From positions 1-16,096 of the forward strand of contig JBAWXE010000063.1 of assembly GCA_037144255.1 (NCBI GenBank): a stretch of DNA of 16,096 bases. Reading direction: 5' to 3'. Source of the stretch: JBAWXE01 sp037144255 (GTDB lineage Bacteria > Bacteroidota > Bacteroidia > Chitinophagales > Chitinophagaceae). The notes below the pieces were generated by a model. That model was not told the DNA's origin, did not search any database, and was given only the letters and a program-made list of their open reading frames with translations. Position 1 is the stretch's first letter; every line of letters begins with the position of its first letter. Shown piece after piece: positions 1 to 6,351 of this stretch. A program made the translations under genes and the position numbers.

Positions 1-105
1 AGAGTTAAGACTGTATTTGAAATTCTCAAAGAAGCAGAGTATCATCTTATAACTATTGATGTCACTCATTTCGCAAATAAGGATGCTGATACTAATGCTG
101 CATAA
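1..105 (+). CDS. C-terminal end of a small protein, possibly an XRE/HTH-type regulator (partial)
   Basis: An open frame runs from the first base to a TAA at 103-105, giving the last 34 residues of a protein whose start lies outside the window. The visible part begins RVKTVFEILKEAEYHLITID and ends in a polar tail. A V-x-T-V-x-x-I-L-K-x-A pattern followed by a short hydrophobic strand resembles the end of XRE/HipB-like helix-turn-helix antitoxin domains, but the recognition helix is not visible, so this is only a guess. The GNAT-like gene starts 64 bp downstream on the same strand with no obvious promoter or terminator between them, so the two may be co-transcribed. That this is the end of a real gene is fairly likely; its function is uncertain. 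Confidence 0.5.
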   Translation, partial: RVKTVFEILKEAEYHLITIDVTHFANKDADTNAA

Positions 106-169
106 CAATTAATAAACCCTATCACTATTTATTTACTAACCAATTTTTCAAAAAATCAAAATCATCATT

Positions 170-661
170 ATGAGTATCAAAAAAAAATCATCAACACGGT
201 ATGATTTGGATAAAAATAAAATCCAAATAATTCCCGTTAATTCAGCGTTTAATCAATTCTTAGCTGAACTAAATTCAATAAAGGTATTTTCAGTTCAAAT
301 TACAGAAGGTATTTTTTTTGTAAAGAGTATTTTCGGATTTATTGATAGAGGTATGTGTTGCAAAGCAATCCATTTGTCAGACCCACAACTTTATAATATT
401 CTACTAATCCCCAAAGACCATACAAGTATCGAGTTGTTTTATTTTGATATATTCAAAACAGGACAGGGCTTAGGGTCTTACTACATTGGTATTTTTGATG
501 AAATTTCAAAGAGACTCGGCATCGAGATTTTGGTACAGCCTACTCATCTCATGAATAACACTAGCAGAGGTGTAAGGGTAAATCAAAACAGAGTTCATGA
601 TTTCTATAGAATGAATGGATTTAAGCAAAAAGGTAATAGCCTATATTGGACAAATAAGTGA
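170..661 (+). CDS. GNAT-family N-acetyltransferase-like protein
   Basis: This 163-residue protein has the size of a single GNAT domain (acetyl-CoA-dependent N-acetyltransferase). Seen in the sequence: a TGQGLGS segment at residues 97-103 fits the acetyl-CoA pyrophosphate loop (R/Q-x-x-G-x-G/A, with Thr in the first place). It is followed by an amphipathic helix, and VHDFYRMNGF at 142-151 matches the conserved C-terminal FY-x-x-x-GF element, followed by a final strand ending YW. The N-terminal 80 residues are divergent and show no signal peptide or membrane segment, so a cytoplasmic enzyme is likely. The substrate cannot be inferred. ATG at 170 is the first start in the frame. It lies in an A+T-rich stretch next to a tRNA and a broken tRNA, a typical place for island cargo. 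With the small gene just upstream it could form a toxin-antitoxin-like pair; that is inference. Confidence 0.7.
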   Translation: MSIKKKSSTRYDLDKNKIQIIPVNSAFNQFLAELNSIKVFSVQITEGIFFVKSIFGFIDRGMCCKAIHLSDPQLYNILLIPKDHTSIELFYFDIFKTGQGLGSYYIGIFDEISKRLGIEILVQPTHLMNNTSRGVRVNQNRVHDFYRMNGFKQKGNSLYWTNK

Positions 662-714
662 ATTCTAAATTATGATGCATAAGATTAATGCCACAGGTCT
701 ATGTTCAAAATTAA

Positions 715-746
715 AAGAGGCTGTATCAATGCTGATACAGCCTCTT
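715..746 (-). terminator. Rho-independent terminator of tRNA-Arg(CCU)
   Basis: A perfect 14-bp stem (715-728 pairs with 733-746) encloses a four-base loop. On the minus strand it begins 6 bases after the tRNA 3' end and is followed by TTTTAATTTT, a good U-tract. On the plus strand the stem is followed by ACATG, so it is a poor terminator for the GNAT-like gene in that direction. It mainly ends the minus-strand tRNA transcript. Confidence 0.85.
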
Positions 747-752
747 AACATG

Positions 753-824
753 TGGTCTCGCCCAGAATCGAACTGGGATTTAACGTTTAGGAAACGCTGG
801 GTCTATCCGTTGACCTACAAGACC
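753..824 (-). tRNA. tRNA-Arg (anticodon CCT)
   Basis: The reverse complement folds into a full 72-nt cloverleaf. The acceptor stem is GGTCTTG/CGAGACC with one T-G wobble. The D arm is GGTC-AACGGATA-GACC. The anticodon arm is AGCGT-TTCCTAA-ACGTT with anticodon CCT, which reads AGG (Arg). The variable region has 4 nt and the T arm is CCCAG-TTCGATT-CTGGG. The discriminator base is A and no CCA is encoded (the next bases are CAT). A TAnnTTTG promoter box lies 14 bp upstream and a strong hairpin terminator lies downstream, so it looks like an independent, functional gene. It sits inside the region suspected to be an integrated island, about 240 bp from a truncated tRNA-Arg homologue. Confidence 0.95.
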
Positions 825-837
825 TTTTAATAAATCG

Positions 838-845
838 CAAAAATA
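838..845 (-). promoter_or_regulatory. Bacteroidota-type -7 box for tRNA-Arg(CCU)
   Basis: On the minus strand the sequence TATTTTTG matches the Bacteroidota sigma-factor -7 consensus TAnnTTTG and ends 13 bases before the first base of the tRNA. No convincing TTTG element is visible at -33. The position is right for a short tRNA leader. Confidence 0.6.
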
Positions 846-876
846 ACCAAACTCCTATTCTGTTAATGCTAATTTT

Positions 877-1013
877 TTACCCAAACTCCAACACCTACTT
901 TTTACTTAAAATATTTTGTGTTTTAATTAGGTATGTTTCAACAAAAAGAAGCAATGTTACCCACTTCTTACCCATTTTCTATTTTTCAAATGTTGCCCAC
1001 TTGTTGCCCACTT
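877..1013. repeat. Five TTRCCCA repeats, four in two 11-bp-period pairs (possible integrase arm-type sites)
   Basis: The motif TTRCCCA followed by C/T-TT occurs at 957-966 and 968-977 (TTACCCA form) and at 993-1002 and 1004-1013 (TTGCCCA form). Within each pair the copies are exactly 11 bp apart, one helical turn. The pairs begin 36 bp apart. A fifth, partial copy (TTACCCA) starts at 877. The block lies 55 to 190 bp from the break in the tRNA-like sequence at 1066-1072. Helically phased direct repeats beside a tRNA break are what arm-type binding sites of tyrosine recombinases look like. No integrase gene is present here, so the role is inferred. Confidence 0.55.
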
Positions 1014-1065
1014 TCTGTTTTTTAATTCCCAAAACACTTTCTGGTAAAGCATTCAGCGAATTTGA

Positions 1066-1103
1066 ATAAGAAACTTCTATTCTATCCATTGAACTACAGG
1101 ACC
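1066..1103 (-). pseudogene. 5' half of a tRNA-Arg-like gene, broken in the anticodon loop
   Basis: On the minus strand from 1103 the sequence reads like the first half of a tRNA: acceptor GGTCCTG, TA, D arm GTTC-AATGGATA-GAAT, then 5' anticodon-stem strand GAAGT and loop TTCTTAT. It matches the intact tRNA-Arg(CCU) at 27 of 38 positions by hand count, and the blocks TGTAG, GGATAGA and GTTTC are identical. After the loop there is no complementary 3' anticodon strand and no 3' strand for the acceptor stem, so no full cloverleaf forms. The break point in the anticodon loop is a classic tyrosine-recombinase crossover position. Alternatively the gene decayed by an internal deletion. Promoter box 1118-1125 is still in place. 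Confidence 0.65.
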
Positions 1104-1117
1104 CCGAAAAATCGGTG

Positions 1118-1125
1118 CAAAAGTA
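1118..1125 (-). promoter_or_regulatory. Bacteroidota-type -7 box upstream of the truncated tRNA
   Basis: TACTTTTG on the minus strand is a match to TAnnTTTG and ends 14 bases before the tRNA-like 5' end at 1103. It lies on the gldD side of the break, so it probably belongs to the original chromosome. It should still drive transcription into the interrupted tRNA and the repeat-rich interval. Confidence 0.55.
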
Positions 1126-1130
1126 CGTGT

Positions 1131-1160
1131 TTCAAAAAAAATAAATACGGCTTTTTTGAA
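1131..1160 (-). terminator. A/T-rich hairpin just after gldD
   Basis: TTCAAAAAA at 1131-1139 can pair with TTTTTTGAA at 1152-1160, directly after the gldD stop codon on the minus strand. The stem is almost all A/T and no U-tract follows it, so it is a weak candidate for the 3' end of the gldD message. Confidence 0.25.
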
Positions 1161-1751
1161 TTATTTCCATTTAAGGGTACTGAGCATGTGCTCCATGTCC
1201 TTTTTGAGGAAGTTATTGACCGGTTTGAGCGAGTCTGCATTGGGCGATACATCGAAGTATAAAGAGCCTCGCAGAAAATGTTTTACCGAGTCGGTAGCAT
1301 AAAACTGATAAGAAGAAGCGGCATTACCACCTATATTGTAAAATACACCATATACATGATTGGCGACATTAGAGAAGTTGGGATCGTTGATATAATCGGC
1401 TTTCTTATCGTGATAATAAGAGAGTTTGTAAGAGTCTTCCAGCAATTTTTGGAGAGGTTGAGAAGGTTTTATCTCTTTATAACTGATATATATGCGGCCA
1501 CCTAGTGTAGGAAAATCGAGGTTGATCCAATAAGGGTTTTCGGGTTTACCATCGAAATAGACCGTATCCTTGATGATCTTTCCGTATACGGGATAATCGA
1601 AACTGTAAGGGTATTCGGGTTTATCGAAAGGCTGATAGGCGCGTTGGGGCAGGGCTATATCGTAGTAGCCACGAGGCTTAGGGGTATAAGTATCGGGGCC
1701 GCATGAAAGCAGCAAAAAACATAGAAAAATAGGTATGATATAACGTATCAT
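1161..1751 (-). CDS. gldD: Gliding motility lipoprotein GldD
   Basis: The 196-residue protein starts with a lipoprotein signal peptide: a hydrophobic stretch from residue 4 ending in lipobox LLSC with the lipidated Cys at 17. After it comes the GldD hallmark PKPRGYY (about 24-30) and an FDYP segment. The length fits the family. GldD is known from Flavobacterium johnsoniae as a lipoprotein needed for gliding and for function of the Gld/Spr (type IX secretion) machinery, and it also occurs in Bacteroidota not seen to glide. No other gld gene is near, so it stands alone here, on the minus strand and divergent from the DUF3467-guaA genes. The ATG at 1751 gives a perfect signal peptide. A possible promoter box lies only six bases upstream of it. 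Confidence 0.93.
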   Translation of the reverse strand: MIRYIIPIFLCFLLLSCGPDTYTPKPRGYYDIALPQRAYQPFDKPEYPYSFDYPVYGKIIKDTVYFDGKPENPYWINLDFPTLGGRIYISYKEIKPSQPLQKLLEDSYKLSYYHDKKADYINDPNFSNVANHVYGVFYNIGGNAASSYQFYATDSVKHFLRGSLYFDVSPNADSLKPVNNFLKKDMEHMLSTLKWK

Positions 1752-1756
1752 GGCCT

Positions 1757-1764
1757 CAAAACTA
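1757..1764 (-). promoter_or_regulatory. Possible -7 box for gldD
   Basis: On the minus strand TAGTTTTG fits TAnnTTTG and ends five bases before the gldD ATG. If used, transcription would begin at or near the start codon, giving an almost leaderless message. No -33 TTTG is found at the usual distance, so the site may be fortuitous. Confidence 0.3.
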
Positions 1765-1839
1765 TAATAAAAAGTGTAACCTGTGGTATGAGCACAAATT
1801 ATTTTAACACTTGAAGTTTTAGAGCCCCTTGGTTTTTGC

Positions 1840-1847
1840 TACTTTTG
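1840..1847 (+). promoter_or_regulatory. Bacteroidota-type -7 box for the DUF3467-guaA operon
   Basis: TACTTTTG matches TAnnTTTG, with a T-run near the -33 position. It lies 23 bp upstream of the ATG at 1871. Because it would lie inside the longer open frame that begins with TTG at 1829, it supports the ATG at 1871 as the true start of the DUF3467 gene. Confidence 0.65.
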
Positions 1848-1870
1848 CAGCTCAATTCAAATCAATTCTC

Positions 1871-2185
1871 ATGCCACAAGAGCCGAACCAAGAACAACAA
1901 CTGAACATAGAACTGACAGAAGAAATGGCGGATGGAGCTTATGCTAATCTGGCTGTTATCACCCATTCATTTGCGGAATTCGTAATAGATTTTGTGAATG
2001 TAATGCCTAATATGCCAAAAGCTAAAGTGAAATCGCGTATAGTAATGACCCCGCAACATGCCAAACGCCTGATGCGTGCGATGGTAGAGAACGTAAAACG
2101 TTTTGAAGCTATGCATGGTCCGATAAAGGATCAGGAGAACGTGGCATTGCCATTTAATTTCGGCGGTCCTACAGCACAAGCATAA
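1871..2185 (+). CDS. DUF3467 domain protein
   Basis: A 104-residue soluble protein. The core, from LTEEMADGAYANLAVITHS through FVIDFVNVMPNMPKAKV to MTPQHAKRLM, is the DUF3467 signature, which is widespread in Bacteroidota and of unknown biochemical function. There is no signal peptide, membrane segment or known catalytic motif. It is rich in charged residues and ends in a short loop FNFGGPTAQA. The frame is open further upstream to a TTG at 1829, but that extension overlaps the promoter box at 1840-1847 and adds residues absent from the family, so the ATG at 1871 is preferred. guaA begins 28 bp downstream on the same strand, so the two are probably co-transcribed. That pairing gives no clear hint of function. 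Confidence 0.88.
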   Translation: MPQEPNQEQQLNIELTEEMADGAYANLAVITHSFAEFVIDFVNVMPNMPKAKVKSRIVMTPQHAKRLMRAMVENVKRFEAMHGPIKDQENVALPFNFGGPTAQA

Positions 2186-2213
2186 TTATATACTCACAGT
2201 CTGTACACACTAC

Positions 2214-3752
2214 ATGAACGACAAGATACTTATACTCGATTTTGGATCTCAATACACACAGCTGATAGCACGTAGCATACGTGAGCTGAACATCTATTGC
2301 GAGATACAACCCTGCACCAAGCCTGTACAATATGAGACTAACCTGAAGGGCATAGTACTATCAGGTAGTCCATTCTCTGTAAATGACGCAAATGCACCTA
2401 AGCCTGATATAGCAGCTATGGCAGCGCATTTACCTGTACTGTGCGTGTGCTATGGGGCGCAATTGTTGGCACAACAATCGGGAGGAGAAGTAGGCAAGTC
2501 GACACATAGGGAATACGGACGTGCACATTTGCAAATATCTACACATGATCCATTGCTGGCTACTATAGATAGTGGTTCGCAAGTATGGATGAGTCATAGT
2601 GATACCATTAAGCAATTGCCGGCGGGTTTCAAACTGATAGCAGCAACAGATAGTATACCAGTTGCAGCCTTTAAAGCTAGTGATGCTTATGCTAAGAACC
2701 CTGTTTACGGTATACAGTTTCACCCGGAAGTAACACATACGGTAGATGGACGTCAGTTGTTGAAGAATTTCACTGTAGATATATGTGGATGTAAGCAGGA
2801 CTGGACACCGGCAGCTTTCATAACAGAAACTGTAGAACGCATAAAGAAAGAAGTAGGTGATAAGAAAGTAGTAATGGCACTGAGCGGTGGGGTAGACTCT
2901 ACCGTGGCTGCTACATTGATACATAGGGCTATAGGAAAGAATCTGTACTGCATATTTGTGGACAATGGTCTGCTGCGTAAAGATGAATTCGAACAAGTGA
3001 TGGAAGGGTATAAGCACTTAGGCCTAAATACCAAAGGTATTGATGCATGTAAGCGTTTTTATGATGCACTAGAAGGTGTTTCTGACCCTGAAAAGAAACG
3101 TAAAATAATAGGTAGATCTTTCATAGATGTTTTTCATGAAGAAGCACAAAAACTAACAGATGTTAGTTTCTTAGGTCAGGGTACTATATACCCCGATGTG
3201 ATAGAATCTGTATCTGTGAATGGCCCTTCTCAAACCATTAAATCGCACCATAACGTAGGCGGATTACCGGAGATCATGCACCTGTCGCTGGTAGAGCCAT
3301 TACGTTTCCTGTTCAAAGATGAAGTACGAAAAGTGGGTCGTGAATTGGGGCTGGATGATATTTTCATCAGCAGACATCCTTTTCCGGGGCCGGGACTAGG
3401 TATACGCATATTGGGTGCGATAACAGAAGATAAAGTAAAAATGCTGCAAGAGGCAGATGCTATCTATATACAGAATCTGCGAGATGCCGGACTGTACGAT
3501 AAAGTATGGCAAGCAGGTACTATACTACTACCTGTGCAGAGTGTAGGTGTAATGGGCGATGAGCGTACTTATGAATTTACCGTTGCACTACGTGCCGTAA
3601 CATCTGTAGATGGTATGACAGCAGATTGGGCACATTTGCCACATACATTCCTAGGTAAGGTATCGAATGACATCATCAATTATGTGAAAGGTATAAACCG
3701 CGTGGTATATGATATTAGCTCTAAGCCACCTGCAACTATTGAGTGGGAATAA
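2214..3752 (+). CDS. guaA: GMP synthase (glutamine-hydrolysing)
   Basis: GuaA converts XMP, glutamine and ATP to GMP in the cytoplasm, the last step of de novo GMP synthesis. The 512 residues have the standard three-part layout. First is a class I glutamine amidotransferase (about 1-195) with nucleophile Cys79 in CVCYGAQ and partners His170 and Glu172 in GIQFHPEV. Second is an N-type PP-loop ATPase (about 200-390) with ALSGGVDST at 222-230. Third is the C-terminal dimerisation domain, ending SSKPPATIEWE, which forms part of the XMP site. All key residues are present and the length is normal. It lies between the DUF3467 gene (28 bp upstream) and an exported binding-protein-like gene (9 bp downstream), and is probably transcribed from the promoter at 1840-1847. 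Confidence 0.97.
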   Translation: MNDKILILDFGSQYTQLIARSIRELNIYCEIQPCTKPVQYETNLKGIVLSGSPFSVNDANAPKPDIAAMAAHLPVLCVCYGAQLLAQQSGGEVGKSTHREYGRAHLQISTHDPLLATIDSGSQVWMSHSDTIKQLPAGFKLIAATDSIPVAAFKASDAYAKNPVYGIQFHPEVTHTVDGRQLLKNFTVDICGCKQDWTPAAFITETVERIKKEVGDKKVVMALSGGVDSTVAATLIHRAIGKNLYCIFVDNGLLRKDEFEQVMEGYKHLGLNTKGIDACKRFYDALEGVSDPEKKRKIIGRSFIDVFHEEAQKLTDVSFLGQGTIYPDVIESVSVNGPSQTIKSHHNVGGLPEIMHLSLVEPLRFLFKDEVRKVGRELGLDDIFISRHPFPGPGLGIRILGAITEDKVKMLQEADAIYIQNLRDAGLYDKVWQAGTILLPVQSVGVMGDERTYEFTVALRAVTSVDGMTADWAHLPHTFLGKVSNDIINYVKGINRVVYDISSKPPATIEWE

Positions 3753-3761
3753 TTTAGAAAG

Positions 3762-5030
3762 ATGCAATTGACGATACGTACTGTGGGTATACTGATGCTG
3801 ATGTTGTGCATAAGCGCTACACAGGTGCAGGCTCAGTTTCTGAAAAATCTATTTAAGGATGGAGCAGGCAAGAAAAGTGGCCAACATAAGAAAGCGCACA
3901 AAGCACTGACATCAGATAATTATAAGCAGCAAGGTTTTGACTATCCTAATTCTAAAGTAAAGGAGCATTATAGAATAGATGTACTTGCCGATTTGTATCT
4001 GGATGAGCTGGTAAAGGAGGATAAACCCACCTATAAAGGCAAGGCACCCGATAAAGCAGTAGCAGGTCTTGACTTTTACAAGGGTATCAAACTGGCTGCG
4101 GACTCCCTAAGCAAACTGAATTACCAAATAGATGTATATGTGCATGATGTGAGTGAAGCACATAAATCGGTAGGGGAATTAATTAGCAACAAAAAACTAG
4201 AATCAGCAGACCTGATTATAGGAGTATTGCAATCTGCCGATCTAGAAGTAGTGGCCAAGTATGCTCAAAAGAGACATATACATTTTGTATCTGCACTCTC
4301 ACCATCGGATGCGGGCATAAGCGATAATCCTTATTTTACAATACTGCAACCTACATTACGATCGCATTGCGAATGGATACGTGAAAGAATAGCTTCGAAA
4401 CATGCAGAGCGGAAAGTGGTAGTATATTCTCATAGTCATGAGGTTGTAGATGCCATGACATATGGATATGTGACTGATGGTTACGAAGAGCTATTTCGAA
4501 AACTATCCTGTAATAAATTGCCAAGGATGGAGAAGATGAAAGCGGCCTTTGATAGTGAGCATCCTAATGTGTTGATCATGCCGATACTGGATGCCTCCTA
4601 TGCAGATTCACTATTACAAGAGCTAACAGATTCTTTCCCTAAATATAAGTTTATTGTATACGGAATGCCATCGTGGAAAGGTATGCCATCACTGAGGAAA
4701 GAGAATGCACATCCTAATGTAGTAGTGTATTTAACCTCACCATTTTATTTTGATACCAAGTCGGCTACCTCACAATATTTGGTGAGCCATTGCCGGAAGA
4801 TTTTTGGCAGTAAACCGGGAGAAATGGTATATAGAGGTTTTGAGACCATGATGTGGTATGGCATAAAGCTGCATAAATATGGTACTATATTTGATGAGGG
4901 TAAAGGCACAGGGATATTCACTCAATTCAAAATTCAACCCCGTTGGGATAAGGAACAGTATCCGTTATATATGGAGAACCTGAACTTGTTTCTACTGAAA
5001 TATGAGAAAGGTGGATATGTGCTGGAGTAG
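3762..5030 (+). CDS. Exported type 1 periplasmic-binding-fold protein (amino-acid ABC substrate-binding-like)
   Basis: A 422-residue protein with a Sec signal peptide (hydrophobic residues 8-19, likely cleavage VQA|Q after residue 24). A basic, low-complexity linker follows (about 27-60). The remainder (about 70-422) looks like a type 1 periplasmic-binding fold. It has alternating strands and helices such as the GLDFYKGIKLAADSL start, ADLIIGVLQSADLEVVAKYA, HFVSALSP and NVLIMPILDASYADSLLQEL, a layout shared with Leu/Ile/Val-type binding proteins. In Bacteroidota such domains often occur in cell-surface or LysM proteins without a transporter; no LysM repeat is seen here. No permease or ATPase gene is nearby, so transport is unproven and the ligand is unknown. 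It starts 9 bp after guaA, which implies co-transcription, and ends 2 bp from the convergent WecA-like gene. Confidence 0.7.
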   Translation: MQLTIRTVGILMLMLCISATQVQAQFLKNLFKDGAGKKSGQHKKAHKALTSDNYKQQGFDYPNSKVKEHYRIDVLADLYLDELVKEDKPTYKGKAPDKAVAGLDFYKGIKLAADSLSKLNYQIDVYVHDVSEAHKSVGELISNKKLESADLIIGVLQSADLEVVAKYAQKRHIHFVSALSPSDAGISDNPYFTILQPTLRSHCEWIRERIASKHAERKVVVYSHSHEVVDAMTYGYVTDGYEELFRKLSCNKLPRMEKMKAAFDSEHPNVLIMPILDASYADSLLQELTDSFPKYKFIVYGMPSWKGMPSLRKENAHPNVVVYLTSPFYFDTKSATSQYLVSHCRKIFGSKPGEMVYRGFETMMWYGIKLHKYGTIFDEGKGTGIFTQFKIQPRWDKEQYPLYMENLNLFLLKYEKGGYVLE

Positions 5031-5032
5031 CA

Positions 5033-6199
5033 TTAAATTTCTTTCTTTTCTATTGGTGTCTTAGGATGCAGGGTAGATTTACCTACTTTCAGATAACGCT
5101 CATCGTGTAATATGCGATGTCTTCTCATATAGTACAATACCCCAAACATGAAGAATGATACAGAAACTATGACAGCAAGTGCAATATTTGGGTTGTAGTC
5201 TTGTACAAATAATGAAACCGCGATAATGAGGAAATTGGCAGTAACGATGATAAGAACTGTTCTGTTATGAGAAAAGCCTAGATCTAACAAATAATGGTGT
5301 AAATGAGACCTATCTGCACGGAAGGGTGAACCACCTTTCATGGCACGGGTAGTGAATACACGTAAAGAATCTAATACCGGAACAACTAGGATGGCCAATA
5401 CGATAACAAGTGCACCGCTGGAAGAATGTACTACAGGGGTAATAGCCTCTTGAGCATCGAAAGTATTTACAAAGAGTATGCTGAGCATGGAAATAGTAAA
5501 ACCTACTACCAATGAGCCTGTATCGCCCATGAATATTTCTGCCGGTGAAATATTGTATCTGAGAAAACCAATCAATGCACCCGCCATACTGAATGCAATA
5601 CAAGCGGCACTACTTTGTTTTTGCAAGGCTAAAAAAATTCCTAAGGATATGGTGCATAATACGCCAATACTGCCCGCCAGACCATCTATACCATCAATTA
5701 GATTGAATGCATTGGTAACGAATACGCAGCCTACTATAGTGAAACCAATACTGATCCAATAGGGTAATTCGTGAATTCCCATCACTCCAAATAAAGTCTT
5801 GATTCGGATATCTGCACAAAAAGCCATGATAGCAGCCGCTACGAACTGAGCTGCAAATTTTTTGGATGGGGGAAGGCTTATAAGGTCGTCCTTAAGGCCT
5901 GTAAGGAATAATATAAGAGTAGCTGCCACTATGTAGTTCCATTTATGAAAAACATTAGGGTCTGTATGGAAAACTATAGGATCTATAAATAAGCAAGCAG
6001 CTATTATATAAGCGAAAAAGATACCAATGCCACCCAGATTTGGCACAATGAACTCATGCATTTTACGCTCATTGTCCGGGTGGTCAAACAGGCGTTTACG
6101 TTTTGCAATATATATTATCCTAGGTATAGCCAATGCGCTAATGGCAGCTGAGAATGCCAGAGTAAGTGAATATGCTATGTAAGGAGGTATTGGAGTCAT
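5033..6199 (-). CDS. wecA: WecA/MraY-family undecaprenyl-phosphate sugar-1-phosphate transferase
   Basis: This 388-residue polytopic membrane enzyme transfers a GlcNAc-1-phosphate-type group from a UDP-sugar to undecaprenyl phosphate, which begins O-antigen or other cell-surface glycan synthesis. Family motifs occur in order: PNLGGIGIF (53-61); the Asp-rich GLKDDL (101-106); NAFNLIDGIDGLAG (163-176) with the catalytic Asp cluster; FMGDTGSL (223-230); and RADRSHLHH (294-302), whose His motif points to the WecA/TagO branch rather than MraY. Around ten hydrophobic segments are visible. ATG at 6199 precedes the first membrane helix. It lies downstream of meaB on the same strand but 178 bp away, with its own promoter box at 6224-6231. 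Sugar specificity cannot be read from the sequence. Confidence 0.9.
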   Translation of the reverse strand: MTPIPPYIAYSLTLAFSAAISALAIPRIIYIAKRKRLFDHPDNERKMHEFIVPNLGGIGIFFAYIIAACLFIDPIVFHTDPNVFHKWNYIVAATLILFLTGLKDDLISLPPSKKFAAQFVAAAIMAFCADIRIKTLFGVMGIHELPYWISIGFTIVGCVFVTNAFNLIDGIDGLAGSIGVLCTISLGIFLALQKQSSAACIAFSMAGALIGFLRYNISPAEIFMGDTGSLVVGFTISMLSILFVNTFDAQEAITPVVHSSSGALVIVLAILVVPVLDSLRVFTTRAMKGGSPFRADRSHLHHYLLDLGFSHNRTVLIIVTANFLIIAVSLFVQDYNPNIALAVIVSVSFFMFGVLYYMRRHRILHDERYLKVGKSTLHPKTPIEKKEI

Positions 6200-6223
6200 G
6201 CGTGCCTATGGCCTGAATACAAA

Positions 6224-6231
6224 CAAAGTTA
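6224..6231 (-). promoter_or_regulatory. Possible -7 box for the wecA-like gene
   Basis: TAACTTTG on the minus strand matches TAnnTTTG and lies 24 bp upstream of the ATG at 6199, implying a leader of roughly 15-20 nt. No TTTG is seen at the expected -33 position. Confidence 0.45.
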
Positions 6232-6351
6232 TACTATAATACGACTTGTTTTCTATAATAACAATTGAATAAGGGAAACAATATGTATATAATGTTGAAG
6301 GTTGTTGTTTTATTATTATTTGAATACCATAATATTAGCTATTCAATTAGA

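Larger units (their letters stand above)
825..1065. other. Gene-free A+T-rich interval between intact and truncated tRNA-Arg
   Basis: No credible coding region is seen. The open frames on the plus strand are low-complexity translations of T-rich repeats and have no family resemblance. The interval holds the promoter box of the intact tRNA and the TTRCCCA repeats. On the minus strand, 1051-1067 forms a 5-bp stem with a 7-nt loop and 1042-1045 reads ACCA. These could be a degenerate T arm and acceptor end left from a decayed tRNA. Confidence 0.5.

Noticed and set aside
957..1013. Regular repeats as a CRISPR array
   Set aside because: Units are only about 10 bp with 1-bp gaps inside pairs; there are no spacers of CRISPR length and no cas genes.
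866..1069. Open frame of 67 codons on the plus strand
   Set aside because: It translates T-rich repeat sequence (the TTRCCCA block) into low-complexity hydrophobic residues and runs over the broken tRNA; no family resemblance.
1062..1505. Two plus-strand open frames opposite the truncated tRNA and gldD
   Set aside because: They lie antisense to a tRNA fragment and to gldD, which has a clear lipobox and family match.
2430..3034. Two minus-strand open frames within guaA
   Set aside because: They are shadows of guaA, whose catalytic motifs are all present; Cys/Tyr/Ser-rich translations with no domain.
3762..5030. Complete ABC transporter locus
   Set aside because: No permease or ATPase gene flanks the binding-fold protein, so a transport operon is not supported.
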